Source: Parabacteroides gordonii MS-1 = DSM 23371 (lineage in GTDB: Bacteria > Bacteroidota > Bacteroidia > Bacteroidales > Tannerellaceae). Taken from it: a stretch of DNA of 64,000 nt. Shown here piece after piece: positions 7,607 through 19,932 of the stretch. How positions within the stretch are numbered: position 1 is the first letter of the stretch; the number at the start of each line of letters is the position of its first letter. The DNA lies in contig NZ_KQ033919.1 in the NCBI RefSeq assembly GCF_000969825.1, forward strand, positions 176,030 through 240,029. The letters run 5' to 3'. A model generated the notes under the pieces. That model was not told where the DNA came from, searched no databases, and saw nothing but the letters and a program-made list of their open reading frames with translations. Both the position numbers and the translations under genes were made by a program.

Positions 7607-9199
7607 CTACAGCGTAGCAACCAGCTCTTCAAACTTATCTTTGTCGAGCGCTTTGCTTCTCACTTTGCTGCGATACGAATAAACGGTAGCCAGCGAATAA
7701 CCCAGAAAATGGGCGATATTGCTGCTGTCGTTGATTCCCAGGCGGATCAGGGCGAAGATGCGGAGTTCCGTAGATAATATCTCTCCTGATTTTGGGCTTA
7801 GTTTTCCTTCCTCCGTCATCAGGTCGTTAAACGATTTGATGAAATGGGGGAATAGCTTCAGGAACGATTTATCGAACTCATTGTAGAAATTCTTCCGTTC
7901 ATCGCGTATGAATTGTTCGGACTTGATTGTTTTGAATAAGTCGTCCAGTTTGGAGGCCATAGCCAGTTTCGCTAAAGAACGGCGATAAGTATCCAGTTTA
8001 TCCAGATAAATGACACATTGGTTCAGGTAAAGGGCAATGTACTCTTCCTTTATTTTACTGGCCTGGCTCAACTCTTTATTGATCTCCTGTAATTGTTCAT
8101 TGGAGGCACTGACTGCTTTTCGCATGAGGGAAAGTTTCTTCATCTGCCGGTACAGGTAGATGATCGTTACCAATAACAAGAAGGATAAAAAGCTCACACT
8201 GATCAGTAACGTGCGCGATATCTGTTTCTCTTTCTCGATTTTCAGTTTATACACTTTATCCACGATCGGGAAAAACTCGGTTACTTCTACCGAACGGAGA
8301 CGGGCATTACAGGCAACGGCATCTTCCATCGAGCAACTCAGGTATTTGTAGGCCCGTTCGATATCTCCCTTTTCAAACATCAGCAAGGCCAGTTTTTGCA
8401 AGGATATATATTCACGTTTGGCTGCTTTCAGGTCGGCTATGGCGGTTTGTGCCAGGTAATAGATTTGTTTTTCGGTGTCGCCTTTCTGGGCATAGGCCTG
8501 CGACAGGTTATATAACAGATAGACCAGTGACTCCTGGTTGTCCAAACCTTCCAACTCTTTATTTATCAGTTCGATTGCTTTATCCGCTTGTCCGTCTACG
8601 ATCATTTTGTCGGCCAGTACCACACTGTGGTCGAGCTGGTTGGTAGTGAGGGATAAGATGGAGTCGCGGTAAGCGTTCGTTTTCTCGATATACTTGTGCC
8701 GCTCGTCGGTACGGGTGTAGTCTGCTATCCAACCGTAGTAAGTACGACAGGTATAATAATAGTAAAGCAGGGTTTGGTTGTCCAGTTGATCCCGGCGTAC
8801 CTGTTCCAGTTGGGCGGCCACCTCATTGTAAAGTCCCATGATTCCCAGTACTTCGGCTCTTGCAATCCATAAGTCGTTCTCGTACTGTGGATTTTGGAGG
8901 GACGGAAGGAGTGCTTTCCTTTTTTCCAGATAATGCAGTGCCGAGTCGGCCTGGTAATGTAGGTAGATTCCGTACAGGGAACTGTACAGGTGATATTTTT
9001 CCTCCGGCGAAGGAGTGGCATGTGCCAGTTTCCGGATACTGTCTATCTCGTGTTCCCGCTGTTTGTGAAAGTCGGCTTTCATTGAGATGGTACGATCCAG
9101 CTCTTTGAGCAGGGATTTGATCGTCGGCTTATCGCCGGATGCATGTGCCGGCAATATCGACAAAAGGAGTAGAAAAAGAGAATATATCGTGTTTTTCAT
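7607..9199 (-). CDS. SusR-like membrane-spanning transcriptional regulator (DUF6377 type)
   Basis: 530 residues from ATG 9199. The upstream ATG at 9217 would leave almost no leader after the promoter at 9224-9231, and MKNTIYSLFLLLLSILPAHA is a clean signal peptide. Residues ~25-300 form TPR-like helices predicted to face the periplasm. One membrane helix (ISRTLLISVSFLSFLLLVTI) lies near residue 335. After a coiled linker, a C-terminal winged/LuxR-like helix-turn-helix covers residues ~480-520 (IAHFLGYSLATVYSYRSKVR). This layout and length fit SusR and DUF6377 proteins, which sense maltodextrins in the periplasm and activate sus genes. It is divergent from susA, as in B. thetaiotaomicron. Confidence 0.8.
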   Translation of the reverse strand: MKNTIYSLFLLLLSILPAHASGDKPTIKSLLKELDRTISMKADFHKQREHEIDSIRKLAHATPSPEEKYHLYSSLYGIYLHYQADSALHYLEKRKALLPSLQNPQYENDLWIARAEVLGIMGLYNEVAAQLEQVRRDQLDNQTLLYYYYTCRTYYGWIADYTRTDERHKYIEKTNAYRDSILSLTTNQLDHSVVLADKMIVDGQADKAIELINKELEGLDNQESLVYLLYNLSQAYAQKGDTEKQIYYLAQTAIADLKAAKREYISLQKLALLMFEKGDIERAYKYLSCSMEDAVACNARLRSVEVTEFFPIVDKVYKLKIEKEKQISRTLLISVSFLSFLLLVTIIYLYRQMKKLSLMRKAVSASNEQLQEINKELSQASKIKEEYIALYLNQCVIYLDKLDTYRRSLAKLAMASKLDDLFKTIKSEQFIRDERKNFYNEFDKSFLKLFPHFIKSFNDLMTEEGKLSPKSGEILSTELRIFALIRLGINDSSNIAHFLGYSLATVYSYRSKVRSKALDKDKFEELVATL

Positions 9200-9223
9200 G
9201 TTGTTGATTTGATTCATCTAGCG

Positions 9224-9231
9224 CAAAGGTA
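9224..9231 (-). promoter_or_regulatory. -7 box (TACCTTTG) of the SusR-like regulator
   Basis: The minus strand reads TACCTTTG, a perfect match to the Bacteroidetes -7 consensus TAnnTTTG. It predicts transcription starting near 9218-9220, about 20 nt before the chosen start codon. Confidence 0.65.
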
Positions 9232-9252
9232 GTGAAATACATTTGAAATACC

Positions 9253-9266
9253 TTCTAATGCGTTTT
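9253..9266. promoter_or_regulatory. candidate operator, copy 1 of TTCTAATGCGTTTT
   Basis: 14-bp perfect direct repeat of 9342-9355. It lies about 21 bp upstream of the regulator's -7 box, where an activator or repressor would contact. It is followed by GATTTTTT, and the second copy is preceded by the same type of T-rich tract. Confidence 0.5.
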
Positions 9267-9341
9267 GATTTTTTGCCTGGTTGAAATATGTTATTATGTT
9301 GTATTACAGGTGAAAAGGAGTTTTAAGGGTTTTGATTTTTT

Positions 9342-9355
9342 TTCTAATGCGTTTT
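9342..9355. promoter_or_regulatory. candidate operator, copy 2 of TTCTAATGCGTTTT
   Basis: Perfect copy of 9253-9266, 89 bp downstream. It ends 18 bp before the susA -7 box and so overlaps the -33 region of that promoter. It is likely bound by the SusR-like regulator (inference). Confidence 0.5.
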
Positions 9356-9363
9356 CCCGGTAA

Positions 9364-13489
<4,126 letters not shown>

Positions 13490-13546
13490 GGTAAAAGGAT
13501 TGTTTAGGTTATTAAGTAAACTTGTAAAGAACTTAAATTTAAGTAC

Positions 13547-16500
13547 ATGAAACATTTAAGGTTTAAAGCTCTGTTGATGTTGATCACAGGCTTATGTATG
13601 TCCCTTTCTGTTTTTGCTCAGCAGATAACAGTGAAAGGTGTTGTGAAAGATCCTACAGGAGAGCCGGTTATCGGTGCGAATGTTATAATAAAAGGAACGA
13701 CGAACGGTACGGTTACCGATATAGACGGCCAATTCATTCTGGCTGCATCCAAAGGGGATATCCTTTCGGTTTCGTTTATCGGTTATAAGGCAATGGAACT
13801 TCCGGCTGCCGCCAATATGAATATTTTGTTGGAAGAAGACTCCCAGATGCTGGAAGACGTAGTGGTGATCGGATATGGTACGGTAAAGAAGAATGATGCC
13901 ACCGGATCTGTTACAGCCATCAAACCGGATGAAAAGAACCGGGGATTGCAGGTGAGCCCGCAGGATATGTTGATGGGTAAAGTGGCTGGTGTATCGGTTG
14001 CTTCTTCTACCGGACAACCCGGTTCATCGTCGACGATCCGTATTCGTGGCGGTTCCTCTTTGTCTGCTAAGAATGATCCGTTAGTGGTTATCGACGGGGT
14101 AATCATGAGCAACAGTGCTCCCGATGGGTTAAGCAACCCGTTGAGTACGATCAATCCGGCTGATATCGAGTCTTTTACTGTCTTGAAGGATGCTTCGGCT
14201 ACAGCTATCTACGGTTCGCGTGCATCGAATGGTGTTATCATCATCACGACGAAGAAGGGTAAGAGCGGTAGCGTGAAGATCAATTATAGCGGAAATGTAT
14301 CGATCAGTACGAAACGTAACACGATCGATGTGATGAGTGGCGATGAGTTCCGCGATTATATAACGAATTCACCGAATACGACCGAAGGTATGCTGACTGC
14401 ATTGAACCTGCATCCGGGTGTCAGCACAGACTGGCAGGATGAAGTGTTGCGCACGGCAGTTTCTACCGATCATAATATCAGTGCCTATGGTTCTGTAAAA
14501 GAGTTTATGCCTTACCGTGTCTCTTTCGGATATACCGACCAGAACGGTATCCTGAAAACATCCAACTTCCAGCGTTATACTGGTAGCGTTTCGTTGACTC
14601 CGACCTTCTTCAACGATCACCTGCATGTGAACCTGAACGGTAAAGGTGTATATATCAAGAACCGTTTTGCCGATACAGGCGCCTTAGGTAGTGCCGTTTC
14701 TTTCGACCCGACCAAACCGGTATATAATAACAGTAAATTCGGCGGTTTCTTCACTTGGACAGGTGATTATACACCCGATGGAACAAGATCCACTTCAGCC
14801 GGCGTCAATCCGGTATCCATGCTGGAAATGAGAGACGACCGTTCGACAGCCAAGTCATTTATCGGTAATGCACAGTTCGATTACAAACTGCATTTCCTGC
14901 CCGAACTGCGTTTCAATATGAATATGGGTATCGATTATGCCACTGTGGACGGTACGAATTATGTCGATCCGAACGCTCCCGGTTCTTACCAACCGGACGA
15001 TGATGCCACCGGAAGCAACCGCATCTATGGCAGTTCGCACAACAACAAACTGTTTGACTTCTATGCACAATATGCGAAAGAATTGCCCACCCTTGCCAGC
15101 CGTTTCGATATCATGGCTGGATATTCTTACCAGAGTTACCAGACCAAGACAGACAATGTAACTTACTATCTGTCGCGTAAGCCTGAAACATTCGGACAGA
15201 ACACAACGGTAAGCAATGAGTTTAAGGAAACCGATACGAAATATGTACTTGCTTCTTTCTACGGACGTATGAATTATTCGTTGATGGATAAATATCTGTT
15301 GACATTCACCCTTCGCGACGATGCCTCTTCCCGTTTCGCCAAAGACAAACGCTGGGGACTGTTCCCTTCACTGGCTTTGGGTTGGAAGATCAATGAAGAA
15401 GGTTTTATGAAAGATTTCAGCAAGCTGGATGAACTGAAGCTGCGTCTAGGCTGGGGTGTTACCGGACAGCAGGATATCAACCAGGGCGACTATCCGTATC
15501 TTTCTTTCTACCGTGACGGAAAAGGTGGAGCGATGTATCCTTCTTATGATGCGGCAGGAAACGTAACCTGGGTAAATGTAATGGCTCCGACAGCAGCCAA
15601 CCCGAACCTGAAGTGGGAAACAACGACGACTTACAACGTAGGTTTCGATTATGGCTTCCTCAACGGACGGATCACCGGTGCTATCGACGGTTATTACCGG
15701 AAGACGAAAGACCTGATCAATGCCGAGGTAAACGTTCCCGCCGGAACGGACTTTGCCGAGTATGTGGTTTCAAATATCGGCTCACTGGAAAATAAGGGCG
15801 TTGAGTTCTCTATCAATACCCGTCCGGTCGTAAGCCGTGATTTCAGCTGGGATCTGGGCTTCAATATCGCCTACAACAAGACAAAGATCACGGAACTGAC
15901 CTACAACGATAACTCGGACTCTCCGGGTAAACGTTACGAGTCGACCGGTGGTGATGGCGGTTTGCGCCTGAAGATACACAGTGTCGGATATGCTCCGGGT
16001 TCTTTCTATGTGTTCGAACAGGTGTATGATGACGCCGGCAATCCGATCGAAGGAGAATATGTAGACCGCAATGGCGACGGCGTGATAACAGACAACGACC
16101 TGTACCGTTATAAGAATCCGGTGGCAGATGTCCTGATGGGCTTCAACTCGAAGTTTACTTATAAGCAATGGGATCTCGGTTTCAACGGACGTGTCAGCCT
16201 GGGTAATTACAACTTTAACGCAACGGCCGCCAATGCAGCATTGGGCGTCAACGAATTGTTCGGTAACAATGCGTTGAGCAACAAACCTGTATCAGCGTTG
16301 AAGACCGGTTTCCAGTCGCGCCAGCGTCTGTCGGATTACTATATCCAGAATGCCTCGTTCCTGAAGATCGATAATATCACATTAGGATATAATGTCGACA
16401 AGTTTATCAAGACCGGTTGGAATGCTCGCTTCTACGCCACCGTACAGAACCCGATCATTATCACTAAATATGACGGCCTGGATCCTGAGGTAAACGATGG

Positions 16501-16564
16501 TATGGATAACAATGTCTATCCTCGTCCGCTGACTGTATTATTCGGAGTTAACATTAATTTCTAA
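13547..16564 (+). CDS. susC: SusC-type TonB-dependent outer-membrane transporter
   Basis: 1005 residues, the usual SusC length. Signal peptide ending in SVFAQQ. A carboxypeptidase-regulatory-like domain covers ~25-105 (GEPVIGANVIIKGTTNGTVT). The SusC-specific linker follows (DVVVIGYGTVKKNDATGSV), then the plug (IRIRGGSSLSAKNDPLVVID, YGSRASNGVIIITTKKG) and a 22-strand barrel. The C-terminus ends in an outer-membrane beta signal with Phe (LTVLFGVNINF). It moves starch oligosaccharides through the outer membrane with energy from TonB, paired with SusD as lid. susD follows after 12 bp. It starts 57 bp after susB with no terminator seen between. Confidence 0.96.
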   Translation: MKHLRFKALLMLITGLCMSLSVFAQQITVKGVVKDPTGEPVIGANVIIKGTTNGTVTDIDGQFILAASKGDILSVSFIGYKAMELPAAANMNILLEEDSQMLEDVVVIGYGTVKKNDATGSVTAIKPDEKNRGLQVSPQDMLMGKVAGVSVASSTGQPGSSSTIRIRGGSSLSAKNDPLVVIDGVIMSNSAPDGLSNPLSTINPADIESFTVLKDASATAIYGSRASNGVIIITTKKGKSGSVKINYSGNVSISTKRNTIDVMSGDEFRDYITNSPNTTEGMLTALNLHPGVSTDWQDEVLRTAVSTDHNISAYGSVKEFMPYRVSFGYTDQNGILKTSNFQRYTGSVSLTPTFFNDHLHVNLNGKGVYIKNRFADTGALGSAVSFDPTKPVYNNSKFGGFFTWTGDYTPDGTRSTSAGVNPVSMLEMRDDRSTAKSFIGNAQFDYKLHFLPELRFNMNMGIDYATVDGTNYVDPNAPGSYQPDDDATGSNRIYGSSHNNKLFDFYAQYAKELPTLASRFDIMAGYSYQSYQTKTDNVTYYLSRKPETFGQNTTVSNEFKETDTKYVLASFYGRMNYSLMDKYLLTFTLRDDASSRFAKDKRWGLFPSLALGWKINEEGFMKDFSKLDELKLRLGWGVTGQQDINQGDYPYLSFYRDGKGGAMYPSYDAAGNVTWVNVMAPTAANPNLKWETTTTYNVGFDYGFLNGRITGAIDGYYRKTKDLINAEVNVPAGTDFAEYVVSNIGSLENKGVEFSINTRPVVSRDFSWDLGFNIAYNKTKITELTYNDNSDSPGKRYESTGGDGGLRLKIHSVGYAPGSFYVFEQVYDDAGNPIEGEYVDRNGDGVITDNDLYRYKNPVADVLMGFNSKFTYKQWDLGFNGRVSLGNYNFNATAANAALGVNELFGNNALSNKPVSALKTGFQSRQRLSDYYIQNASFLKIDNITLGYNVDKFIKTGWNARFYATVQNPIIITKYDGLDPEVNDGMDNNVYPRPLTVLFGVNINF

Positions 16565-16576
16565 AACGTATCGATC

Positions 16577-18208
16577 ATGAAACTGAAAAAATATATATCG
16601 TTAGGTATTGCTTCATTCTGTTGTGTCTGGGCTACTTCCTGTCTGGAAGACCTCGATCAGGAGCCTATACTGGATAAATCCAGCAATTCTATTCATAACG
16701 AAGCCGATTGCCAGTCGTTTCTGGCAAAGATATATTCCGGCTTCGGCCTGTCGGGTAACTCGTCCGATGCTAGTGTCGAACCTGACTTGCAGGGGGGAGA
16801 CCAGGGATCGCTCGTATTCCTTCGTGGATTGCTTTCTTTACAGTTGTTCCCGACCGATGAGGCTATCTGGAACTGGGCGGACGAAGGTATCGTGGAATTA
16901 TGCCAGGTCAACTGGGATTATACGTTGCCCTATGCCTATTCTTTCTACCAGCGTGCCATGCTGAACATTCGTTACTGTAAAGAGTTTCTGGATGTTTATG
17001 CCGACGACAGCAACATCCCTGATATTCAGAAATACCGCGATCAGGTACGTGGCCTGCGTGCTATGAACTATTATTACCTGATCGACCTTTACCGTAATCC
17101 GGGAGTGGTTTGGGACGACAGCCCTACGGACGACAAATCATGGAAACCGTCACAGATAGGAGCAGAGGCTCTTTTTGATAAGATCGTTGCCGAACTGGTC
17201 GATCTGTCAGAGAACGGTAACCTGGATGAAACTCCTTCTATGGCTACTTATGGCCGTGTAACGAAACCGGTTATTAATACGCTTCTTGCTAAAATGTATT
17301 TGAATGCGGAAGTGTACACCGGCACTCCGATGTACGACAAGGCAGCCGCTTATGCAAAGAAAGTGATCGATGCCGGCTTCGGTCTGGAAGATAATTACGC
17401 CAACCTGTTCTGTGGTGAAAACCACCTGACGGGTACGCATAAGAACGAGATCATCTATGCCATCCCCTTCGATAATGTGAATGCAAAGAGCTTCGGTAGC
17501 ACGATCATGCTGACTGCTGCCGCTTATGGTGGCGATATGGATCAAACCTGGTTCGGGATGTCTTCTTCATGGACTTGCCTGAAGCCGACACAGCAGATGA
17601 TCGAATTCTTCAGCGGTAGCCCGGATGCAGGAACCGATAGCCACGGCAGTCTCATCAAGAAAGATAAACGGTATGCCTTCTTCGACGGTGCCGGTACACG
17701 TACGCCGGAATCGAAAATGCAGGACTGGAATACCGGTTACCTTTGCTATAAGTTCACCAATTTAGGATGGGACGGTGCAGCTGTAACGCCCACACCCGAT
17801 CCGAACACTGACTTCCCGTTGTTCCGCCTGGCGGATATCTATCTGATCTATGCCGAGTGTGCAGCCCGCAATGCGGCCGGAACCAATAAGGAGCAGGCAG
17901 TTGAGTATGTCAACCTGCTTCGTGAACGTGCCAATGGCGATAAGAGTGCCAACATCACAGCATCCGACCTGTCTCTGGATTTCATCCTCGACGAACGTGC
18001 CCGCGAATTATATTGGGAAGGCCAACGCCGTTCCGACCTTGTCCGCTTCGGCAAATTCACGAAAGATTATGCCTGGGCTTATAAAGGCGGAACACTGGAA
18101 GGCGTAGCCAATGTCGATAGCCGTTTCAACATCTATCCGATCAGCGACCGCGACCTGACAGCCAATCCGAATCTGGTGCAGAATCCGGGTTACGAATCAT
18201 TGAAGTAA
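16577..18208 (+). CDS. susD: SusD/RagB family starch-binding lipoprotein
   Basis: 543 residues. Lipobox WATSC (Cys22), followed by LEDLDQEPI, the standard mature start of SusD proteins. The TPR-like helices (YRDQVRGLRAMNYYYLIDLY; TYGRVTKPVINTLLAKMYLN) and the C-terminal signature FILDERARELYWEGQRRSDLVRFGKF are typical. The protein caps the SusC barrel at the cell surface and binds alpha-glucan. It is 12 bp from susC and 22 bp from susE, so all are one operon. The long insertion between ~275 and 400 (GSTIMLTAAAYGGDMDQTWFG) is expected to form the glycan-binding face. Confidence 0.95.
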   Translation: MKLKKYISLGIASFCCVWATSCLEDLDQEPILDKSSNSIHNEADCQSFLAKIYSGFGLSGNSSDASVEPDLQGGDQGSLVFLRGLLSLQLFPTDEAIWNWADEGIVELCQVNWDYTLPYAYSFYQRAMLNIRYCKEFLDVYADDSNIPDIQKYRDQVRGLRAMNYYYLIDLYRNPGVVWDDSPTDDKSWKPSQIGAEALFDKIVAELVDLSENGNLDETPSMATYGRVTKPVINTLLAKMYLNAEVYTGTPMYDKAAAYAKKVIDAGFGLEDNYANLFCGENHLTGTHKNEIIYAIPFDNVNAKSFGSTIMLTAAAYGGDMDQTWFGMSSSWTCLKPTQQMIEFFSGSPDAGTDSHGSLIKKDKRYAFFDGAGTRTPESKMQDWNTGYLCYKFTNLGWDGAAVTPTPDPNTDFPLFRLADIYLIYAECAARNAAGTNKEQAVEYVNLLRERANGDKSANITASDLSLDFILDERARELYWEGQRRSDLVRFGKFTKDYAWAYKGGTLEGVANVDSRFNIYPISDRDLTANPNLVQNPGYESLK

Positions 18209-18230
18209 TAACATCTAAATCTGTAAACAA

Positions 18231-19397
18231 ATGAAGAAACTTAATATATTAGTTCTTCTCCTGACCGGTTCCCTGTTGTGGGCCGGTTGCGGAGACGACA
18301 GAGACGATAATCCGGTATTCCAGGAACCGACCGAGTTTAACCTGAATACTCCGGCGCAGGCTACCGATGTGTATGACCTGGAAAATCTTTCAACCATCGA
18401 ACTGACCTGTACGCAGCCCGACTATGGTTATGTGGCCGCTACAGCCTATAAGGTGCAACTCTCTTTGGAGAATACATTTAAGGAAGCCGACGAAGCCGCC
18501 GGAACAACAGCCAATTATGCCACCCTCTCTACCACTTATACGCTACCGCAACTAAAAGTGGATGCCGTAGAGTTCGCTATGGCCATGCTCTCCTTATGGA
18601 AAGCATCGAACGATAATGCCGACCTTCCGGAAACACCCATGCCGGTCTATATCCGTTTGAATGCCGCTTTATCCAACAATGGCATGGGGCAGATCTACTC
18701 CAATATCATCGAACTGCCGAAAGTCTTGGGATATAATGTAGAGTCGCCTGTGACTTTGCCTGCCCGGATGTTCCTGGTCGGCGACTTTGCTTCGGGTAGC
18801 AGCTGGGGCAAATGGGTCGAAATGATTCCGGTAACGGATACTCCGGGTAAATTCTGGTCTGTACAGTATTTCGGAGGTAATAATGTAATGAAGTTCAATG
18901 CCCAGCCAACCTGGGACGGTAACCAGGTGGCTTATTCGGAAGGCCTTGTTCCTGCTGCATCGGCCTCTTATGCCGGCGTATCCGGAGTGGATGACGGAAG
19001 CGGCGGACAGAATATCGGTGTGAAGAATGCAGGCTGGTATATCATGGTGGTTACAACCGAACTGGAAGGAAAGGACTTGAATTACACCCTCGAATTCCTT
19101 GCTCCCGATATCTACCTGACCGGTGATCCTTCCGGCGGCTGGGACACATTTGACGATGCCCGCAAGTTTACCGTACCTTCCGGTGAAGGCGAATTTGTTT
19201 CACCCGCTTTTGTAGCTGGCGGCGCTTTACGTATGTGCATTAAATTACCGTCAACCGACTGGTGGCGCACCGAGTTTGCTATCCTGGCTAATAAGATCGA
19301 ATACCGTAAAAACGGAGGTGATCAGGAAGCAGTGAATGTTTCAGCAGGCCAAAAGGCTTACCTGAACTTCCTGGATGGCACAGGTCGTATCAAGTAA
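18231..19397 (+). CDS. susE: SusE-type surface glycan-binding lipoprotein
   Basis: 388 residues, almost the length of B. thetaiotaomicron SusE. Lipobox LWAGC (Cys20). The N-terminal SusE domain (~25-135, FNLNTPAQATDVYDLENLST) is an Ig-like spacer. Two starch-binding CBM-like domains follow, the first around 185-285 (MFLVGDFASGSSWGKWVEMI) and the second around 300-388 (IYLTGDPSGGWDTFDDARKF). Exposed Trp residues in both suit sugar stacking. It holds starch at the surface for the SusCD pair. No susF or susG follows; the operon ends in a strong hairpin 21 bp later. Confidence 0.88.
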   Translation: MKKLNILVLLLTGSLLWAGCGDDRDDNPVFQEPTEFNLNTPAQATDVYDLENLSTIELTCTQPDYGYVAATAYKVQLSLENTFKEADEAAGTTANYATLSTTYTLPQLKVDAVEFAMAMLSLWKASNDNADLPETPMPVYIRLNAALSNNGMGQIYSNIIELPKVLGYNVESPVTLPARMFLVGDFASGSSWGKWVEMIPVTDTPGKFWSVQYFGGNNVMKFNAQPTWDGNQVAYSEGLVPAASASYAGVSGVDDGSGGQNIGVKNAGWYIMVVTTELEGKDLNYTLEFLAPDIYLTGDPSGGWDTFDDARKFTVPSGEGEFVSPAFVAGGALRMCIKLPSTDWWRTEFAILANKIEYRKNGGDQEAVNVSAGQKAYLNFLDGTGRIK

Positions 19398-19417
19398 AAG
19401 CTCCCTGGTGGGGTGTG

Positions 19418-19465
19418 AAATTGTCGATAGCCGTCAGTAATGTTGCTGACAGCTATCGACAATTT
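19418..19465 (+). terminator. intrinsic terminator of the sus operon
   Basis: AAATTGTCGATAGC pairs with GCTATCGACAATTT, with further pairing of GTCAG and CTGAC inside. The stem is followed by a T-rich stretch. It lies 20 bp after the susE stop and separates the starch operon from the next fimbrial cluster. Confidence 0.85.
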
Positions 19466-19630
19466 TGTTTATAGCTATTAATAATAATTTACGAAGGCAT
19501 CTGATTCTTTTTATCCTCCAAATTAAAAGAGATTAGTAGCGTATCCTGAGACGGATAGGACTTTATGAATAAAAGCAAACAGATATTAAAATGCTGAGTT
19601 TCTGTGCTTTTTTTAATTGTAATTAATCAA

Positions 19631-19656
19631 TTGTATGTACAAATAAGCTACCTTTG
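19631..19656 (+). promoter_or_regulatory. promoter of the Mfa1-like fimbrial operon
   Basis: -33 element TTG at 19631 and a perfect -7 box TACCTTTG at 19649-19656. An imperfect inverted repeat overlaps it (TGTATGTACAAA / TTTGTATACA), which could be a protein-binding site. The predicted start near 19662 leaves an unusually long leader before the first gene at 19933. Confidence 0.6.
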
Positions 19657-19661
19657 TATAC

Positions 19662-19932
19662 ATTAAGACCACAGTTTTGATTGTAAAATCATAAGAGTGT
19701 TTTGTAGATATGACATGGGTAGAGACCATATATAATGAATAATGTTATAGATCACGATTAAAAATTGCAGGTGAAAGCCGGAAAAGTATCAGTGCGTTTT
19801 CGTACGGATATGATTAGTCAGGCTCTGTTTTTTATGTAGGCGTCACCGAACGGCTATACGAAATGAAATCTCTCCCATGATTTATGAGGAATAATTATTC
19901 ATGGCCTTGAGTGGCTGTGTGGAGTAAAAACT
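19662..19932 (+). other. ~270-nt untranslated leader of the fimbrial operon
   Basis: There is no credible coding sequence between the predicted transcription start and the fimbrillin ATG. The stretch is AT-rich, with one more GC-rich patch at about 19790-19870 (around GCGTTTTCGTACGG and GGCGTCACCGAACGGC) that could fold. I do not recognise a known riboswitch. The rest of the gap, 19466-19630, holds only a short hairpin (TATCC...GGATA near 19535). Confidence 0.4.

Noticed and set aside
19470-19932. Phase-variable invertible promoter before the Mfa1-like operon
   Set aside because: Only a short imperfect inverted repeat overlaps the promoter; I found no long flanking inverted repeats and no recombinase gene nearby.
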